Shown here one piece after another: positions 24,706-33,750 of a stretch of 64,000 nucleotides of DNA. The DNA lies in NCBI RefSeq assembly GCF_001747105.1, contig NZ_MDGQ01000003.1:682001-746000 (forward strand). Reading direction: 5' to 3'. The notes beneath the pieces were generated by a model. The model searched no databases, was not told where the DNA came from, and saw only the letters and a list, made by a program, of their open reading frames with translations. The DNA is from Roseivirga misakiensis. GTDB lineage: Bacteria > Bacteroidota > Bacteroidia > Cytophagales > Cyclobacteriaceae. The position numbers were made by a program, and so were the translations under genes. Each line of letters starts with the position of its first letter. Position 1 is the first letter of the stretch.

Positions 24706-25473
24706 ATGCATTATTTTCTGAAGAATGTGCCCGAAAGGACGCAAAAACCTCGTGATAAAGGTTTTACAATGGCCATGGACAAAGGACTAAGTGTTCGCCA
24801 GGCTGAAGACTTTTTAAGCGCAAGCCAAGATTACGTGGATATAGTAAAACTTGGATGGGCCACCTCTTATGTAACACCAAACCTTGAGGAAAAACTGGAG
24901 GTGTACAGAAATGCAAACATTCCATACTATTTCGGCGGAACACTTTTCGAAGCGTTTATAGTAAGAAATCAATTCGACGATTACCGTAAGCTTCTTGATA
25001 AATATAAAGTACCGTTTGCCGAAGTTTCAGATGGGTCTATAGAAATGGACCATGACGAAAAGTGTGGTTACATCCAGAAACTGAAAGAACAGGTTACAGT
25101 ACTTTCAGAAGTTGGTTCAAAGGATGAGGAAAAAATCATTCCTCCTTATCAGTGGATCGAATTAATGCAGAAAGAATTAGATGCTGGTGCTTGGAAAGTG
25201 ATCGGTGAAGCTAGAGAAAGCGGCAATGTTGGTCTTTTTAGATCTACTGGCGAAGTTAGATCTGGTCTAGTTCAAGAAATATTGACAAAAATCCCTTATG
25301 AGAAGATCATTTGGGAAGCACCTCAAAAGACACAACAGGTTTATTTTATCAAGTTAATGGGGGCCAATGTAAACCTTGGAAATATCGCTCCAGCAGATTT
25401 GATTCCATTGGAGACCATTCGATTAGGGCTTAGAGGAGATACTTTCAGTCATTTCCTTGATATGAACAAATAA
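24706..25473 (+). CDS. comA: Phosphosulfolactate synthase (ComA family)
   Basis: A 255-residue TIM-barrel enzyme that adds sulfite to phosphoenolpyruvate to give phosphosulfolactate. Family marks include GFTMAMDKGLS near the N-terminus, DYVDIVKLGWATS, YFGGTLFEAF, FAEVSDGSIEM, VIGEARESGNVGLF and IWEAPQKTQQVYFI. In methanogens it starts coenzyme M synthesis; in Bacillus YitD makes sulfolactate. In Bacteroidota the product might feed sulfonate or sulfonolipid (capnine) metabolism, which is inference. It starts immediately after the TPR stop and is followed at once by the DUF368 ATG, so it is in a tight operon. Confidence 0.85.
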   Translation: MHYFLKNVPERTQKPRDKGFTMAMDKGLSVRQAEDFLSASQDYVDIVKLGWATSYVTPNLEEKLEVYRNANIPYYFGGTLFEAFIVRNQFDDYRKLLDKYKVPFAEVSDGSIEMDHDEKCGYIQKLKEQVTVLSEVGSKDEEKIIPPYQWIELMQKELDAGAWKVIGEARESGNVGLFRSTGEVRSGLVQEILTKIPYEKIIWEAPQKTQQVYFIKLMGANVNLGNIAPADLIPLETIRLGLRGDTFSHFLDMNK

Positions 25474-26409
25474 ATGAGTCGACTCGTCAGTTACTTTGTC
25501 CTATTCCTGAAAGGAATTGCCATGGGTGGTGCCGATGTAGTTCCTGGCGTATCGGGGGGGACTATCGCATTCATTACAGGTATTTATGAAAAGCTTCTAG
25601 ACTCCATCAAGAGTGTGGACCTCACTGCTTTGAATCTGCTTAAAAAGTTCGAAATCAAAGCCCTTTGGGAGCACATAAACGGGACATTCCTTTTAGTCCT
25701 TTTTGCTGGAATTGTGACTAGTTTTTTATCACTATCCAAACTGATAACTTTCTTACTGGAAAACTACCCGATTCAGTTGTGGTCTTTCTTTTTTGGTCTG
25801 ATCGTCATATCAGCCTTAATGGTGCTAAGAGAGATAAAACAATGGAACGTTGGTGTCTTTATTGCCATATTTATCGGTGCTGTAATTGCCTATGTCATTA
25901 CATCCGCCGTACCATCTGAAACACCAGATTCACCTTGGTTTCTATTCATAGTTGGTGCTGTAGCCATTTGTGCCATGATCTTACCGGGTATCTCAGGGTC
26001 ATTTATCGTGCTGCTTTTCGGTAAGTATGAGTACATGATGAGCGCTCTGAAAGAGCGAAGTATTGTAGATATCTTAATCTTTATGGCTGGTTGCCTGGTA
26101 GGAATTTTAAGTTTTGCCCGAGTGATCAGTTGGTTATTCAAGAAGTATCACAATATAACCATCGGTGTTTTAAGCGGATTTATGATTGGCGCTTTAAATA
26201 AAGTCTGGCCTTGGAAAGAAACTATTGAAACATATACCGATCGTCACGGTGAAATTAAGCCACTTTACGAGGTTAATATTTTACCCAATGAATATTTAGC
26301 TAAAACTGGTATTGAACCACACTTTATTGAAGCTATAGGTTTTGCCGCAGCTGGATTCTTCATTGTTCTTTTTATTGAACGATTGGGAACTTGGTTAACC
26401 AAAGACTAA
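25474..26409 (+). CDS. DUF368 integral membrane protein
   Basis: A 311-residue inner-membrane protein with about eight hydrophobic segments. It carries the DUF368 hallmark near the start (GGADVVPGVSGGTIAFITGI) and its pseudo-repeat later (CAMILPGISGSFIVLLFGKY), an inverted-duplicate transporter architecture. DUF368 proteins have been linked to C55-isoprenoid (undecaprenyl phosphate) translocation together with DedA proteins, so a lipid-carrier recycling role is plausible. It abuts ComA upstream and aroE one base downstream. Confidence 0.9.
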   Translation: MSRLVSYFVLFLKGIAMGGADVVPGVSGGTIAFITGIYEKLLDSIKSVDLTALNLLKKFEIKALWEHINGTFLLVLFAGIVTSFLSLSKLITFLLENYPIQLWSFFFGLIVISALMVLREIKQWNVGVFIAIFIGAVIAYVITSAVPSETPDSPWFLFIVGAVAICAMILPGISGSFIVLLFGKYEYMMSALKERSIVDILIFMAGCLVGILSFARVISWLFKKYHNITIGVLSGFMIGALNKVWPWKETIETYTDRHGEIKPLYEVNILPNEYLAKTGIEPHFIEAIGFAAAGFFIVLFIERLGTWLTKD

Positions 26410-26410
26410 C

Positions 26411-27154
26411 ATGCGAAAGTTTGGATTGATCGGTTACCCATTAAGTCATTCCTTTTCTAAAAAGTACTTTACCGATAAGTTTCTTCAAGAAGGTATAGAG
26501 AATTCAGTCTATGATCTTTACCCACTCAAATCGATCGGCGAGTTGGACCAACTCATTCAGGATAACCCAGAACTGGTCGGTCTTAATGTGACAATTCCGT
26601 ATAAAGAAGCGGTATTCCCTTATTTGGATGAAATCGATCCACATGCCCAGAAAATCGGGGCAGTCAACACCATAAAAATTGTAGACAAGAAAAGAATAGG
26701 CTACAATAGTGACTATTATGGCTTTCAGGACTCACTAACTAAATTTTTTGGGGCTAATCCGACGCCTGAAAAAGCACTAATTCTAGGAACTGGTGGGGCA
26801 TCAAAAGCGGTAAAAGTGGTCTTAGAAGATTTAGGCATAGATTACCAGTTGGTTTCTCGAAAATCGCATCCAGATTGCTTGACTTATACAGCACTGGTCG
26901 AATCACCTGAACTAATCAGTGAAGCACATTTAATCGTCAACACCACACCGTTAGGTATGTCACCGAATATTGATGAGCTACCAGAAATTGCATATGACAG
27001 ACTAACCGAGAATCACTTTCTTTACGATTTAGTCTACAACCCTTTGAAGACAGCATTTATGCAAAAAGGAATTGAAGCGAAGTGTTGGGTGAAAAATGGT
27101 TTAGAAATGCTTCACGGCCAAGCCGAAAAATCTTGGGAGCTCTGGAATAAATAA
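26411..27154 (+). CDS. aroE: Shikimate dehydrogenase
   Basis: A 247-residue NADP-dependent enzyme converting 3-dehydroshikimate to shikimate in aromatic amino acid synthesis. Substrate motif LIGYPLSHSFSKKYF, catalytic NVTIPYKEAV (Lys and following Asp region), nucleotide motif LGTGGASKAV and NTTPLGM are all present. It is short compared with E. coli AroE (272), as is usual in Bacteroidota. It begins one base after the DUF368 stop and is the last gene of the TPR-comA-DUF368 run. Confidence 0.95.
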   Translation: MRKFGLIGYPLSHSFSKKYFTDKFLQEGIENSVYDLYPLKSIGELDQLIQDNPELVGLNVTIPYKEAVFPYLDEIDPHAQKIGAVNTIKIVDKKRIGYNSDYYGFQDSLTKFFGANPTPEKALILGTGGASKAVKVVLEDLGIDYQLVSRKSHPDCLTYTALVESPELISEAHLIVNTTPLGMSPNIDELPEIAYDRLTENHFLYDLVYNPLKTAFMQKGIEAKCWVKNGLEMLHGQAEKSWELWNK

Positions 27155-27202
27155 GCGCAAGTTTAGCTTTCTCTAGTGCTTACTTACTATTAGTTTTATT
27201 CC

Positions 27203-29227
27203 ATGGACTTCAAACTAACCTCCGACTTTGAACCTACGGGTGACCAACCAAAAGCAATTGAAGGCTTAGTGAAAGGTTTAGCAGCCGGAGAACCTGCACA
27301 AGTACTCTTGGGTGCCACCGGGTCGGGCAAGACTTTTACCATGGCTAACGTGGTGCAACAGTCGCAAAGACCAGCGTTAGTTCTGTGCCATAATAAGACA
27401 TTGGCTGCTCAGTTATATGGAGAGTTCAAGACCTTTTTCCCAGAAAATGCTGTAGAATACTTCATCTCCTATTACGATTATTATCAACCTGAAGCATTTA
27501 TTCCCAACAGCAATCTTTATATAGAAAAGGACCTTTCGATTAACGAAGAAATCGAAAAGTTACGATTGAGTGCCACCTCTTCCCTTTTAACCGGTAGAAG
27601 AGATGTAATCGTGATTGCCTCAGTTTCATGTATCTACGGTATTGGTAACCCAGATGAGTTCGGAAAAAATGTGGTTAGACTTCAAGTGGGTGATATCGTT
27701 CCTAGAAACCAGCTACTTTTTGCCCTTGTCGATATACTTTATAGCCGTACCGAAGCAGAATTTAAACGAGGAAATTTCCGAGTAAAAGGAGATACCGTCG
27801 ATATATACATTGCTTATGGCGATTTTGCCTATCGTATTTATTTCTGGGGAGATGAGATAGAATCGATCCAAATGATCGATCCATCGACTGGAAAGAAAAT
27901 CTCGGACGAAAAAATCATTACTATTTTCCCAGCCAATCTTTTCGTTACGGGAAAGGATGTGCTCCAAACGGCCATAAAGGAAATCCAAGACGACATGGTC
28001 GAACGCGTAACTCAGTTCGAAGATGATCGAAGATTCTTGGAAGCCAAACGCTTGAAAGAGCGTACAGAATTCGACCTAGAAATGATGAGAGAACTAGGCT
28101 ACTGTTCTGGTGTTGAAAACTATTCGCGGTATTTCGATAGGCGACAAAAAGGACAAAGACCATTCTGCCTTTTAGACTATTTTCCTGATGATTACCTCCT
28201 TATTATTGATGAGAGCCACGTGACTGTTTCGCAAGTTCGTGCTATGTGGGGTGGCGATCGGTCTAGGAAAGAAAACCTTGTGGAATACGGATTCAGGCTG
28301 CCTTCGGCACTTGACAATAGACCCCTTAAGTTCGACGAATTTGAAGCATTGACAAATCAAGTAATCTATGTTAGCGCTACCCCTGCCGACTATGAACTGA
28401 CCCGTACTGAAGGTGAGGTTGTGGAGCAGATTATCCGTCCTACGGGCTTATTGGATCCAAAAATAGAGGTGCGACCGTCCATCAATCAAATAGACGATCT
28501 GTTAGAAGAGATCGATATTAGGGTTAAAAAAGAAGAACGGGTTCTCATAACCACACTCACAAAACGGATGTCCGAAGAGTTGACGAAATATTTAGAGCGG
28601 GCAAATATTAAAGTAAGATACATTCATTCAGAAGTTAGTTCACTTGATCGGGTTGAAATATTGAGAGAACTGCGTTTGGGAATTTTTGATGTGCTTGTAG
28701 GCGTTAACCTATTAAGAGAAGGCCTAGATTTACCTGAAGTCTCTTTGGTGGCCATTTTAGATGCAGACAAAGAGGGATTTCTCAGGAATCAACGATCCCT
28801 AATCCAAACAATTGGTCGTGCTGCGAGAAATGAGAACGGACACGTAATTATGTATGCAGATGTGACGACGGATTCTATGCAGCAAGCCATAGATGAGACC
28901 AATAGACGTAGAAGCATACAAATGGCCTATAATGAAAAACACGGTATTACTCCGACTACTGTGAAAAAGTCGAAAGAGGCTATTATGAGTCAAACAGGAA
29001 TCGCAGATTCCAAGAAAGGTCACAAATCCTATTATGTTGAAAGCGAAGAACATTCAATTGCAGCGGATCCAGTGGTAGCTTATATGGATAAAAATGCGCT
29101 TGAGAAGATGATACAAAAGACTCAAAAATCTATGGAAAAAGCCGCGCGTGAGTTAGACTTTATGGAAGCCGCCAAGTTACGTGATGAGCTAACTGAGTTG
29201 AAAGAATTACTCAAAACCAAAAAGTAG
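27203..29227 (+). CDS. uvrB: Excinuclease ABC subunit B
   Basis: A 674-residue damage-verification helicase of nucleotide excision repair. Walker A GATGSGKT is at 37-44, the beta-hairpin region [11 protein letters not shown] follows, and DESH is the DEAD-box-like motif. Helicase motifs V and VI appear as [15 protein letters not shown] and QTIGRAARN, and the C-terminal UVR motif [13 protein letters not shown] is intact. Full family length. 48 bp after aroE; may be co-transcribed or use its own promoter. No uvrA or uvrC in view. Confidence 0.97.
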   Translation: MDFKLTSDFEPTGDQPKAIEGLVKGLAAGEPAQVLLGATGSGKTFTMANVVQQSQRPALVLCHNKTLAAQLYGEFKTFFPENAVEYFISYYDYYQPEAFIPNSNLYIEKDLSINEEIEKLRLSATSSLLTGRRDVIVIASVSCIYGIGNPDEFGKNVVRLQVGDIVPRNQLLFALVDILYSRTEAEFKRGNFRVKGDTVDIYIAYGDFAYRIYFWGDEIESIQMIDPSTGKKISDEKIITIFPANLFVTGKDVLQTAIKEIQDDMVERVTQFEDDRRFLEAKRLKERTEFDLEMMRELGYCSGVENYSRYFDRRQKGQRPFCLLDYFPDDYLLIIDESHVTVSQVRAMWGGDRSRKENLVEYGFRLPSALDNRPLKFDEFEALTNQVIYVSATPADYELTRTEGEVVEQIIRPTGLLDPKIEVRPSINQIDDLLEEIDIRVKKEERVLITTLTKRMSEELTKYLERANIKVRYIHSEVSSLDRVEILRELRLGIFDVLVGVNLLREGLDLPEVSLVAILDADKEGFLRNQRSLIQTIGRAARNENGHVIMYADVTTDSMQQAIDETNRRRSIQMAYNEKHGITPTTVKKSKEAIMSQTGIADSKKGHKSYYVESEEHSIAADPVVAYMDKNALEKMIQKTQKSMEKAARELDFMEAAKLRDELTELKELLKTKK

Positions 29228-29361
29228 GAAATCGATGATTTCAAACGATTTCATGTAATTTTTAATTTTTAACCTCGTTCCGAGACCTATAATTCATTAA
29301 TTTACTGTATCTAAAGTATTTAAGGTTCATTTTTGAGCCTAATCTGACTAAATTTACAGAA

Positions 29362-30705
29362 ATGAGAAAAGAATGGATTCCTGGATTTGCCCTACTCATT
29401 ATAGTGGCATGTGTTTGTTTATTAGATTTTTCATCAGGTGAGTCCATTGTGCCTGAAACAAATATAGACGCCGGAGATACTGCGTGGATGTTAGCAGCGA
29501 CTGCGCTCGTCTTACTGATGACTCCAGGCCTTTCGTTCTTTTATGGTGGAATGGTAAGTAGAAAAAACATCATTTCTACCATGCTACAAAGCTTTATATG
29601 TATGGGGGTGATTACACTTGTGTGGGTACTTGGTGGATTCAGTTTAGCCTTTGGTGATTCTATCGGAGGTTTTATTGGAGACCCAAGGACTTATGCATTC
29701 TTTAAGGGTGTTGGTGGTAGCACTCAAGCGGATCTTTCGCCCACAATCCCATTCATTCTTTTTGCCCTTTTCCAAATGAAGTTTGCAGTGATTACCCCAG
29801 CATTAATTACGGGTAGCTTTGCTGAACGTGTCAGATTCTCAAGTTTTATGTTATTCATCGTGTTGTTTAGTATTGTAGTTTATAGTCCACTCGCCCATAT
29901 GACGTGGCATCCAGAAGGCTTTCTAAGAACTTGGGGAGTTTTAGACTTCGCTGGAGGAACGGTTGTACACATGTCAGCTGGTTTTGCGGCCATAGCTGCG
30001 GCAATAATTTTAGGAAGAAGAAAAAATCATGGCAGACTTCATAAGCCTGCCAACATCCCTTTTGTACTGTTAGGCACTGGACTTTTATGGTTCGGTTGGT
30101 TTGGGTTTAATGCCGGTTCGGCACTTGGCGCAAATTCTGATGCCGCCTTAGCATTTGCTACCACTACTGTAGCTTCAGCTGCCGCCATGCTCGCATGGGT
30201 AATGTACGATGCCTTAATGGGAAGAAAAATATCCGGACTTGGGGCAGCTATTGGGGCAGTCGTTGGGCTGGTCGCCATAACGCCAGCTGCTGGCTTCGTA
30301 ACAACAGGCCAAAGTGTATTTATAGGTGTTGCAGGAGCGATTATCTCAAATATTGTAGTGTATTACAAAAACAAGACAGGCATAGACGATACACTAGACG
30401 TTTTTCCATGCCACGGCGTAGGAGGTATAGTCGGCATGATTTTAACAGGTGTATTTGCTAAGGATGTAGGACTAATCTATGGGGACCCTTCAACATTTTG
30501 GAAGCACATGGCCGCTGTATTCTTAGTTGGTGGTTATACTTTCGGTGCATCTTATGCATTATTTAAAATCACTGATCTGATTATTCCTATGAGAGTCAAC
30601 GAAGTTTCTGAGGAATTAGGCCTAGATATCAGTCAACATGGAGAGAGCATGTCAAAAAGTAAAACACCAGAAGAAATCTCTGAAATGATGAAGAAGGCTT
30701 CTTAA
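29362..30705 (+). CDS. amtB: Ammonium transporter AmtB
   Basis: A 447-residue Amt/Rh channel with about 11 transmembrane helices and an N-terminal signal-like segment. The pore twin histidines are His203 (VVHMSAGFAA) and His351 (CHGVGG). The aromatic gate region follows LSFFYGGM. It imports ammonium across the inner membrane. No glnK/P-II gene is adjacent, unlike in proteobacteria, so regulation is not visible here. A cytoplasmic tail of ~45 residues rich in Lys and Ser follows the last helix. It is followed by a bidirectional hairpin terminator shared with the sod gene. Confidence 0.95.
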   Translation: MRKEWIPGFALLIIVACVCLLDFSSGESIVPETNIDAGDTAWMLAATALVLLMTPGLSFFYGGMVSRKNIISTMLQSFICMGVITLVWVLGGFSLAFGDSIGGFIGDPRTYAFFKGVGGSTQADLSPTIPFILFALFQMKFAVITPALITGSFAERVRFSSFMLFIVLFSIVVYSPLAHMTWHPEGFLRTWGVLDFAGGTVVHMSAGFAAIAAAIILGRRKNHGRLHKPANIPFVLLGTGLLWFGWFGFNAGSALGANSDAALAFATTTVASAAAMLAWVMYDALMGRKISGLGAAIGAVVGLVAITPAAGFVTTGQSVFIGVAGAIISNIVVYYKNKTGIDDTLDVFPCHGVGGIVGMILTGVFAKDVGLIYGDPSTFWKHMAAVFLVGGYTFGASYALFKITDLIIPMRVNEVSEELGLDISQHGESMSKSKTPEEISEMMKKAS

Positions 30706-30707
30706 AT

Positions 30708-30740
30708 AAAAAGGCCAACTCTTACGAGTTAGCCTTTTTA
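30708..30740. terminator. Bidirectional terminator between amtB and sod
   Basis: AAAAAGGCCAACTC-TTAC-GAGTTAGCCTTTTT forms an 11-bp stem with one mismatch, flanked by an A run on one side and a T run on the other. It can end the rightward amtB transcript and the leftward sod transcript. Confidence 0.85.
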
Positions 30741-30760
30741 TTGTTGAAATCTAGATTTTT

Positions 30761-31366
30761 CTATTTGCCTGCGGCGTATCTTCGACTTACTTCATCCCAA
30801 TTGATCACGTTGAAAAACGCGTTGATGTAGTCAGGTCTTCTGTTTTGATAGTTCAGGTAATAAGCGTGCTCCCAAACATCTAAGCCCAAAATCGGAGTTC
30901 CACCACAGCCCACATTAGGCATTAAAGAGTTATCTTGATTTGGTGTAGAGCATACTTCTACCTTACCGCCTGAGTGAACACAAAGCCATGCCCAACCAGA
31001 ACCAAATCTTGTAGCCGCAGCTTTCGCAAAAGCATCTTTAAATCCTTCAAAAGAGCCACAAGCCTCATTAATCGCATTGGCCAAATCTCCAGAAGGTTCT
31101 CCTCCTCCATTTGGAGACATAACAGACCAAAAAAGGCTATGGTTATAGAAACCACCACCGTTATTTCTAACTGCACCGTTATCGCTGTGATCAGCCAAAA
31201 GCTCTTCAATGCTCTTGCTTTCCATTTCAGTTCCAGCGATAGCATTATTTAAATTATTTGTATATCCAGCATGGTGCTTACCATGATGAATCTCCATTGT
31301 TCTTGCGTCAATATGCGGTTCCAAAGCGTCTGTTGCGTATGGAAGTTGAGGTAGTTCGAATGCCAT
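30761..31366 (-). CDS. sodA: Superoxide dismutase, Mn/Fe family (Mn-type marks)
   Basis: A 201-residue enzyme converting superoxide to peroxide and oxygen. Metal ligands are His27 (MEIHHGKHH), His76 ([10 protein letters not shown]), Asp163 and His167 (DVWEHAYY). The Gly before YNH, together with NQD at 143-145, follows the Mn-SOD pattern (the active-site Gln sits in the NQD segment), whereas Fe-SOD has its Gln near the YNH position. So Mn or cambialistic use is predicted. No signal peptide: cytoplasmic. Monocistronic, ended by the shared terminator; 36 bp upstream of it ends tadA on the same strand. Confidence 0.93.
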   Translation of the reverse strand: MAFELPQLPYATDALEPHIDARTMEIHHGKHHAGYTNNLNNAIAGTEMESKSIEELLADHSDNGAVRNNGGGFYNHSLFWSVMSPNGGGEPSGDLANAINEACGSFEGFKDAFAKAAATRFGSGWAWLCVHSGGKVEVCSTPNQDNSLMPNVGCGGTPILGLDVWEHAYYLNYQNRRPDYINAFFNVINWDEVSRRYAAGK

Positions 31367-31402
31367 AATTGATTTGATTTATTTTATCTAAAAATTGTAA
31401 TT

Positions 31403-31849
31403 CTATCTAAGTCTTGCAAAAAACTCTTTCAATAGCTTTTCACTGTTTTCTTTTAACAATCCAGAAGTCATTTCTGTTCTGGGATGAAGCAAATTTTTAT
31501 CGTGCCGGCTAAAACCTCGCTTCTCATCTGCTGCTCCGTAAACTAATTTACCTAGTTGAGCCCAATAAAGTGCCCCTGCACACATCACACAAGGTTCTAA
31601 AGTTACATAAAGCGTACACTCATTTAAATACTTTGCTCCTATTGCGTTAAATGCCGAAGTAATCGCCAGCATTTCTGCATGCGCTGTTACATCGGTGAGC
31701 ATTTCTGTTTGATTGTGAGCTCTAGCAATTATCCGCTTTTCAGCCACTACTACAGCACCGACAGGAACTTCTCCTTCTCGAGCAGCGAGTTCAGCCTGCT
31801 TGAGCGCTTCCCCCATAAAATACTCGTCTTTGTGTACACTCAGCTTCAT
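31403..31849 (-). CDS. tadA: tRNA-specific adenosine deaminase TadA-like
   Basis: A 148-residue cytidine/adenosine deaminase-fold enzyme. The zinc site is complete: AHAEMLAI (His and catalytic Glu) and EPCVMCAGAL (two Cys). The C-terminal region GAADEKRGFSR fits TadA, which makes inosine 34 in tRNA-Arg(ACG), more than guanine deaminases. ATG at 31849 (MKLSVHKDEYFMGEAL) is preferred; the longer frame from GTG at 31912 adds 21 hydrophobic residues not in the family. It is divergent from aspS with 84 bp between the starts. Confidence 0.85.
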   Translation of the reverse strand: MKLSVHKDEYFMGEALKQAELAAREGEVPVGAVVVAEKRIIARAHNQTEMLTDVTAHAEMLAITSAFNAIGAKYLNECTLYVTLEPCVMCAGALYWAQLGKLVYGAADEKRGFSRHDKNLLHPRTEMTSGLLKENSEKLLKEFFARLR

Positions 31850-31933
31850 TTTAGCTTCTGTTTTCAATGTAATATTAAACCCAATTGCTAAAACAATTAC
31901 TAAATTTGCCACTCATTTTTAAAAGCTGTAGAA

Positions 31934-33679
31934 ATGTTAAGATCACATACTTGTGGAGAATTAAGAAAAGCGCATGTAGGTACGGAAGTCGTCCTAAGTG
32001 GATGGGTGCAACGCTCACGTGATAAAGGTGGCCTTTTGTGGATTGACTTACGAGATCGCTATGGCATAACACAACTGACTTTCGACGAAAGTAAAAGTGA
32101 TGCCAAAGTTCTTGAAACAGCTAGAAAACTAGGGCGGGAATTTGTTGTACAGGCAAAAGGATTAGTAGTAGAGCGATATTCTAAAAATGACAAACTCCCT
32201 ACAGGCGAAATAGAATTAGAAGTTACGGCATTAGAAATTTTAAATGCTGCTAAAACTCCCCCATTTATTATAGAAGACGACACCGATGGTGGAGAAGATT
32301 TAAGAATGAAATATAGATACCTCGACTTAAGAAGAAACGAGGTAAGAAGTAAACTCGAAGTAAGAAGTAAACTCGCGATCGCAGTGAGAAATTATCTTGC
32401 CGATCTTGAGTTTATTGAGGTAGAAACACCCGTCTTAATCAAATCCACTCCAGAAGGAGCGCGTGACTTTGTGGTGCCATCTAGGATAAATCAAGGTCAA
32501 TTTTATGCTCTACCTCAGTCTCCTCAGACTTTCAAACAGCTATTGATGGTTTCTGGGTTTGACCGATACTTTCAAATAGTCAAATGTTTTAGAGATGAAG
32601 ATTTGAGAGCAGATCGGCAACCTGAATTTACCCAAATAGATTGCGAGATGTCATTCGTAAATCGAGACGATGTTTTAGGTGTCTTCGAGGGAATGACTCG
32701 ACACCTTTTCAAAACAATAAAAGGGGTTGAATTGGATAAATTCCCGCACATGACTTATGCCGACGCCATGGAAAAGTATGGTAGTGATAAACCAGACGTT
32801 AGATTCGGAATGGAGTTCATCAACCTAAATGAACAAACCCAACAAAAAGGATTCAATGTTTTTGACCAAGCTGAATTGGTCGTCGGTATTTGTGCCAAAG
32901 GTTGCGCTGACTATACTCGCAAGCAACTAGATGCACTTACGGACTTTGTAAGAAGGCCTCAGATTGGTGCAAAAGGCATGGTTTATATGAAATGTAATGC
33001 CGATGGCTCCTATAAGTCATCTGTCGATAAATTTTATAGCCAAGATGATTTAAAAGGATGGGCAGCAAAAGCAAATGCTGAAGCTGGAGACTTAGTGCTT
33101 GTGCTGTCGGGCGACAAGAACACCGTTCGTAAGCAAATGAACGAACTAAGATTATACATGGGCGATGCTCTTGGTTTAAGAAACCCAAATGAGTTCAGTC
33201 CGCTGTGGGTAGTTGACTTTCCATTGTTAGAATGGGATGAGGAAACCGAACGGTACCACGCCATGCACCACCCTTTCACATCTCCTTTATTAGAAGACAT
33301 AGAAAAGCTAGATGCCGAACCTGGAGAAGTAAGGGCGAATGCTTATGATATGGTGATCAACGGAGTGGAAATTGGCGGCGGTTCTATAAGAATTCACGAT
33401 AAGGAGATGCAAAAACTCATGTTCAAACACCTAGGTTTTACTGATGAAGAGGCAAAAGCTCAGTTTGGTTTCCTTATGGATGCATTTGAGTATGGTGCCC
33501 CTCCACATGGTGGTATCGCCTTTGGCTTTGACCGACTATGCGCGATGTTCGGAGGTTCTGAAACCATCAGAGACTACATAGCATTTCCTAAAAACACTTC
33601 TGGAAGAGATGTAATGATAGATTCGCCATCTCCGGTAGACGAAAACCAGTTAAAGGAGCTTGGAATTGGACTATCTTGA
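31934..33679 (+). CDS. aspS: Aspartate--tRNA ligase
   Basis: A 581-residue class II synthetase of the bacterial type. An N-terminal OB fold ([20 protein letters not shown]) is followed by motif 1, then motif 2 with the [18 protein letters not shown] signature. A GAD insertion (about 290-420) comes next, and motif 3 is [13 protein letters not shown]. The RxxQ-type anticodon features suit a discriminating AspRS, but indirect Asn-tRNA synthesis cannot be judged here. A TAAATTTG -7-like element lies at 31901-31908 with no clear partner at -33. It is divergent from tadA. Confidence 0.97.
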   Translation: MLRSHTCGELRKAHVGTEVVLSGWVQRSRDKGGLLWIDLRDRYGITQLTFDESKSDAKVLETARKLGREFVVQAKGLVVERYSKNDKLPTGEIELEVTALEILNAAKTPPFIIEDDTDGGEDLRMKYRYLDLRRNEVRSKLEVRSKLAIAVRNYLADLEFIEVETPVLIKSTPEGARDFVVPSRINQGQFYALPQSPQTFKQLLMVSGFDRYFQIVKCFRDEDLRADRQPEFTQIDCEMSFVNRDDVLGVFEGMTRHLFKTIKGVELDKFPHMTYADAMEKYGSDKPDVRFGMEFINLNEQTQQKGFNVFDQAELVVGICAKGCADYTRKQLDALTDFVRRPQIGAKGMVYMKCNADGSYKSSVDKFYSQDDLKGWAAKANAEAGDLVLVLSGDKNTVRKQMNELRLYMGDALGLRNPNEFSPLWVVDFPLLEWDEETERYHAMHHPFTSPLLEDIEKLDAEPGEVRANAYDMVINGVEIGGGSIRIHDKEMQKLMFKHLGFTDEEAKAQFGFLMDAFEYGAPPHGGIAFGFDRLCAMFGGSETIRDYIAFPKNTSGRDVMIDSPSPVDENQLKELGIGLS

Positions 33680-33750
33680 ACAATGATTATTTAAAACTCT
33701 TCGTTTTATAGAATCAACCAATACCTTATTTTGTAGCTTCGGAAGAATTT

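Noticed and set aside
29262-29361. Promoter of amtB at TAAATTTA near 29349
   Set aside because: It lies only a few bases from the ATG and the TTTG upstream is 13 nt away, too close for the consensus.
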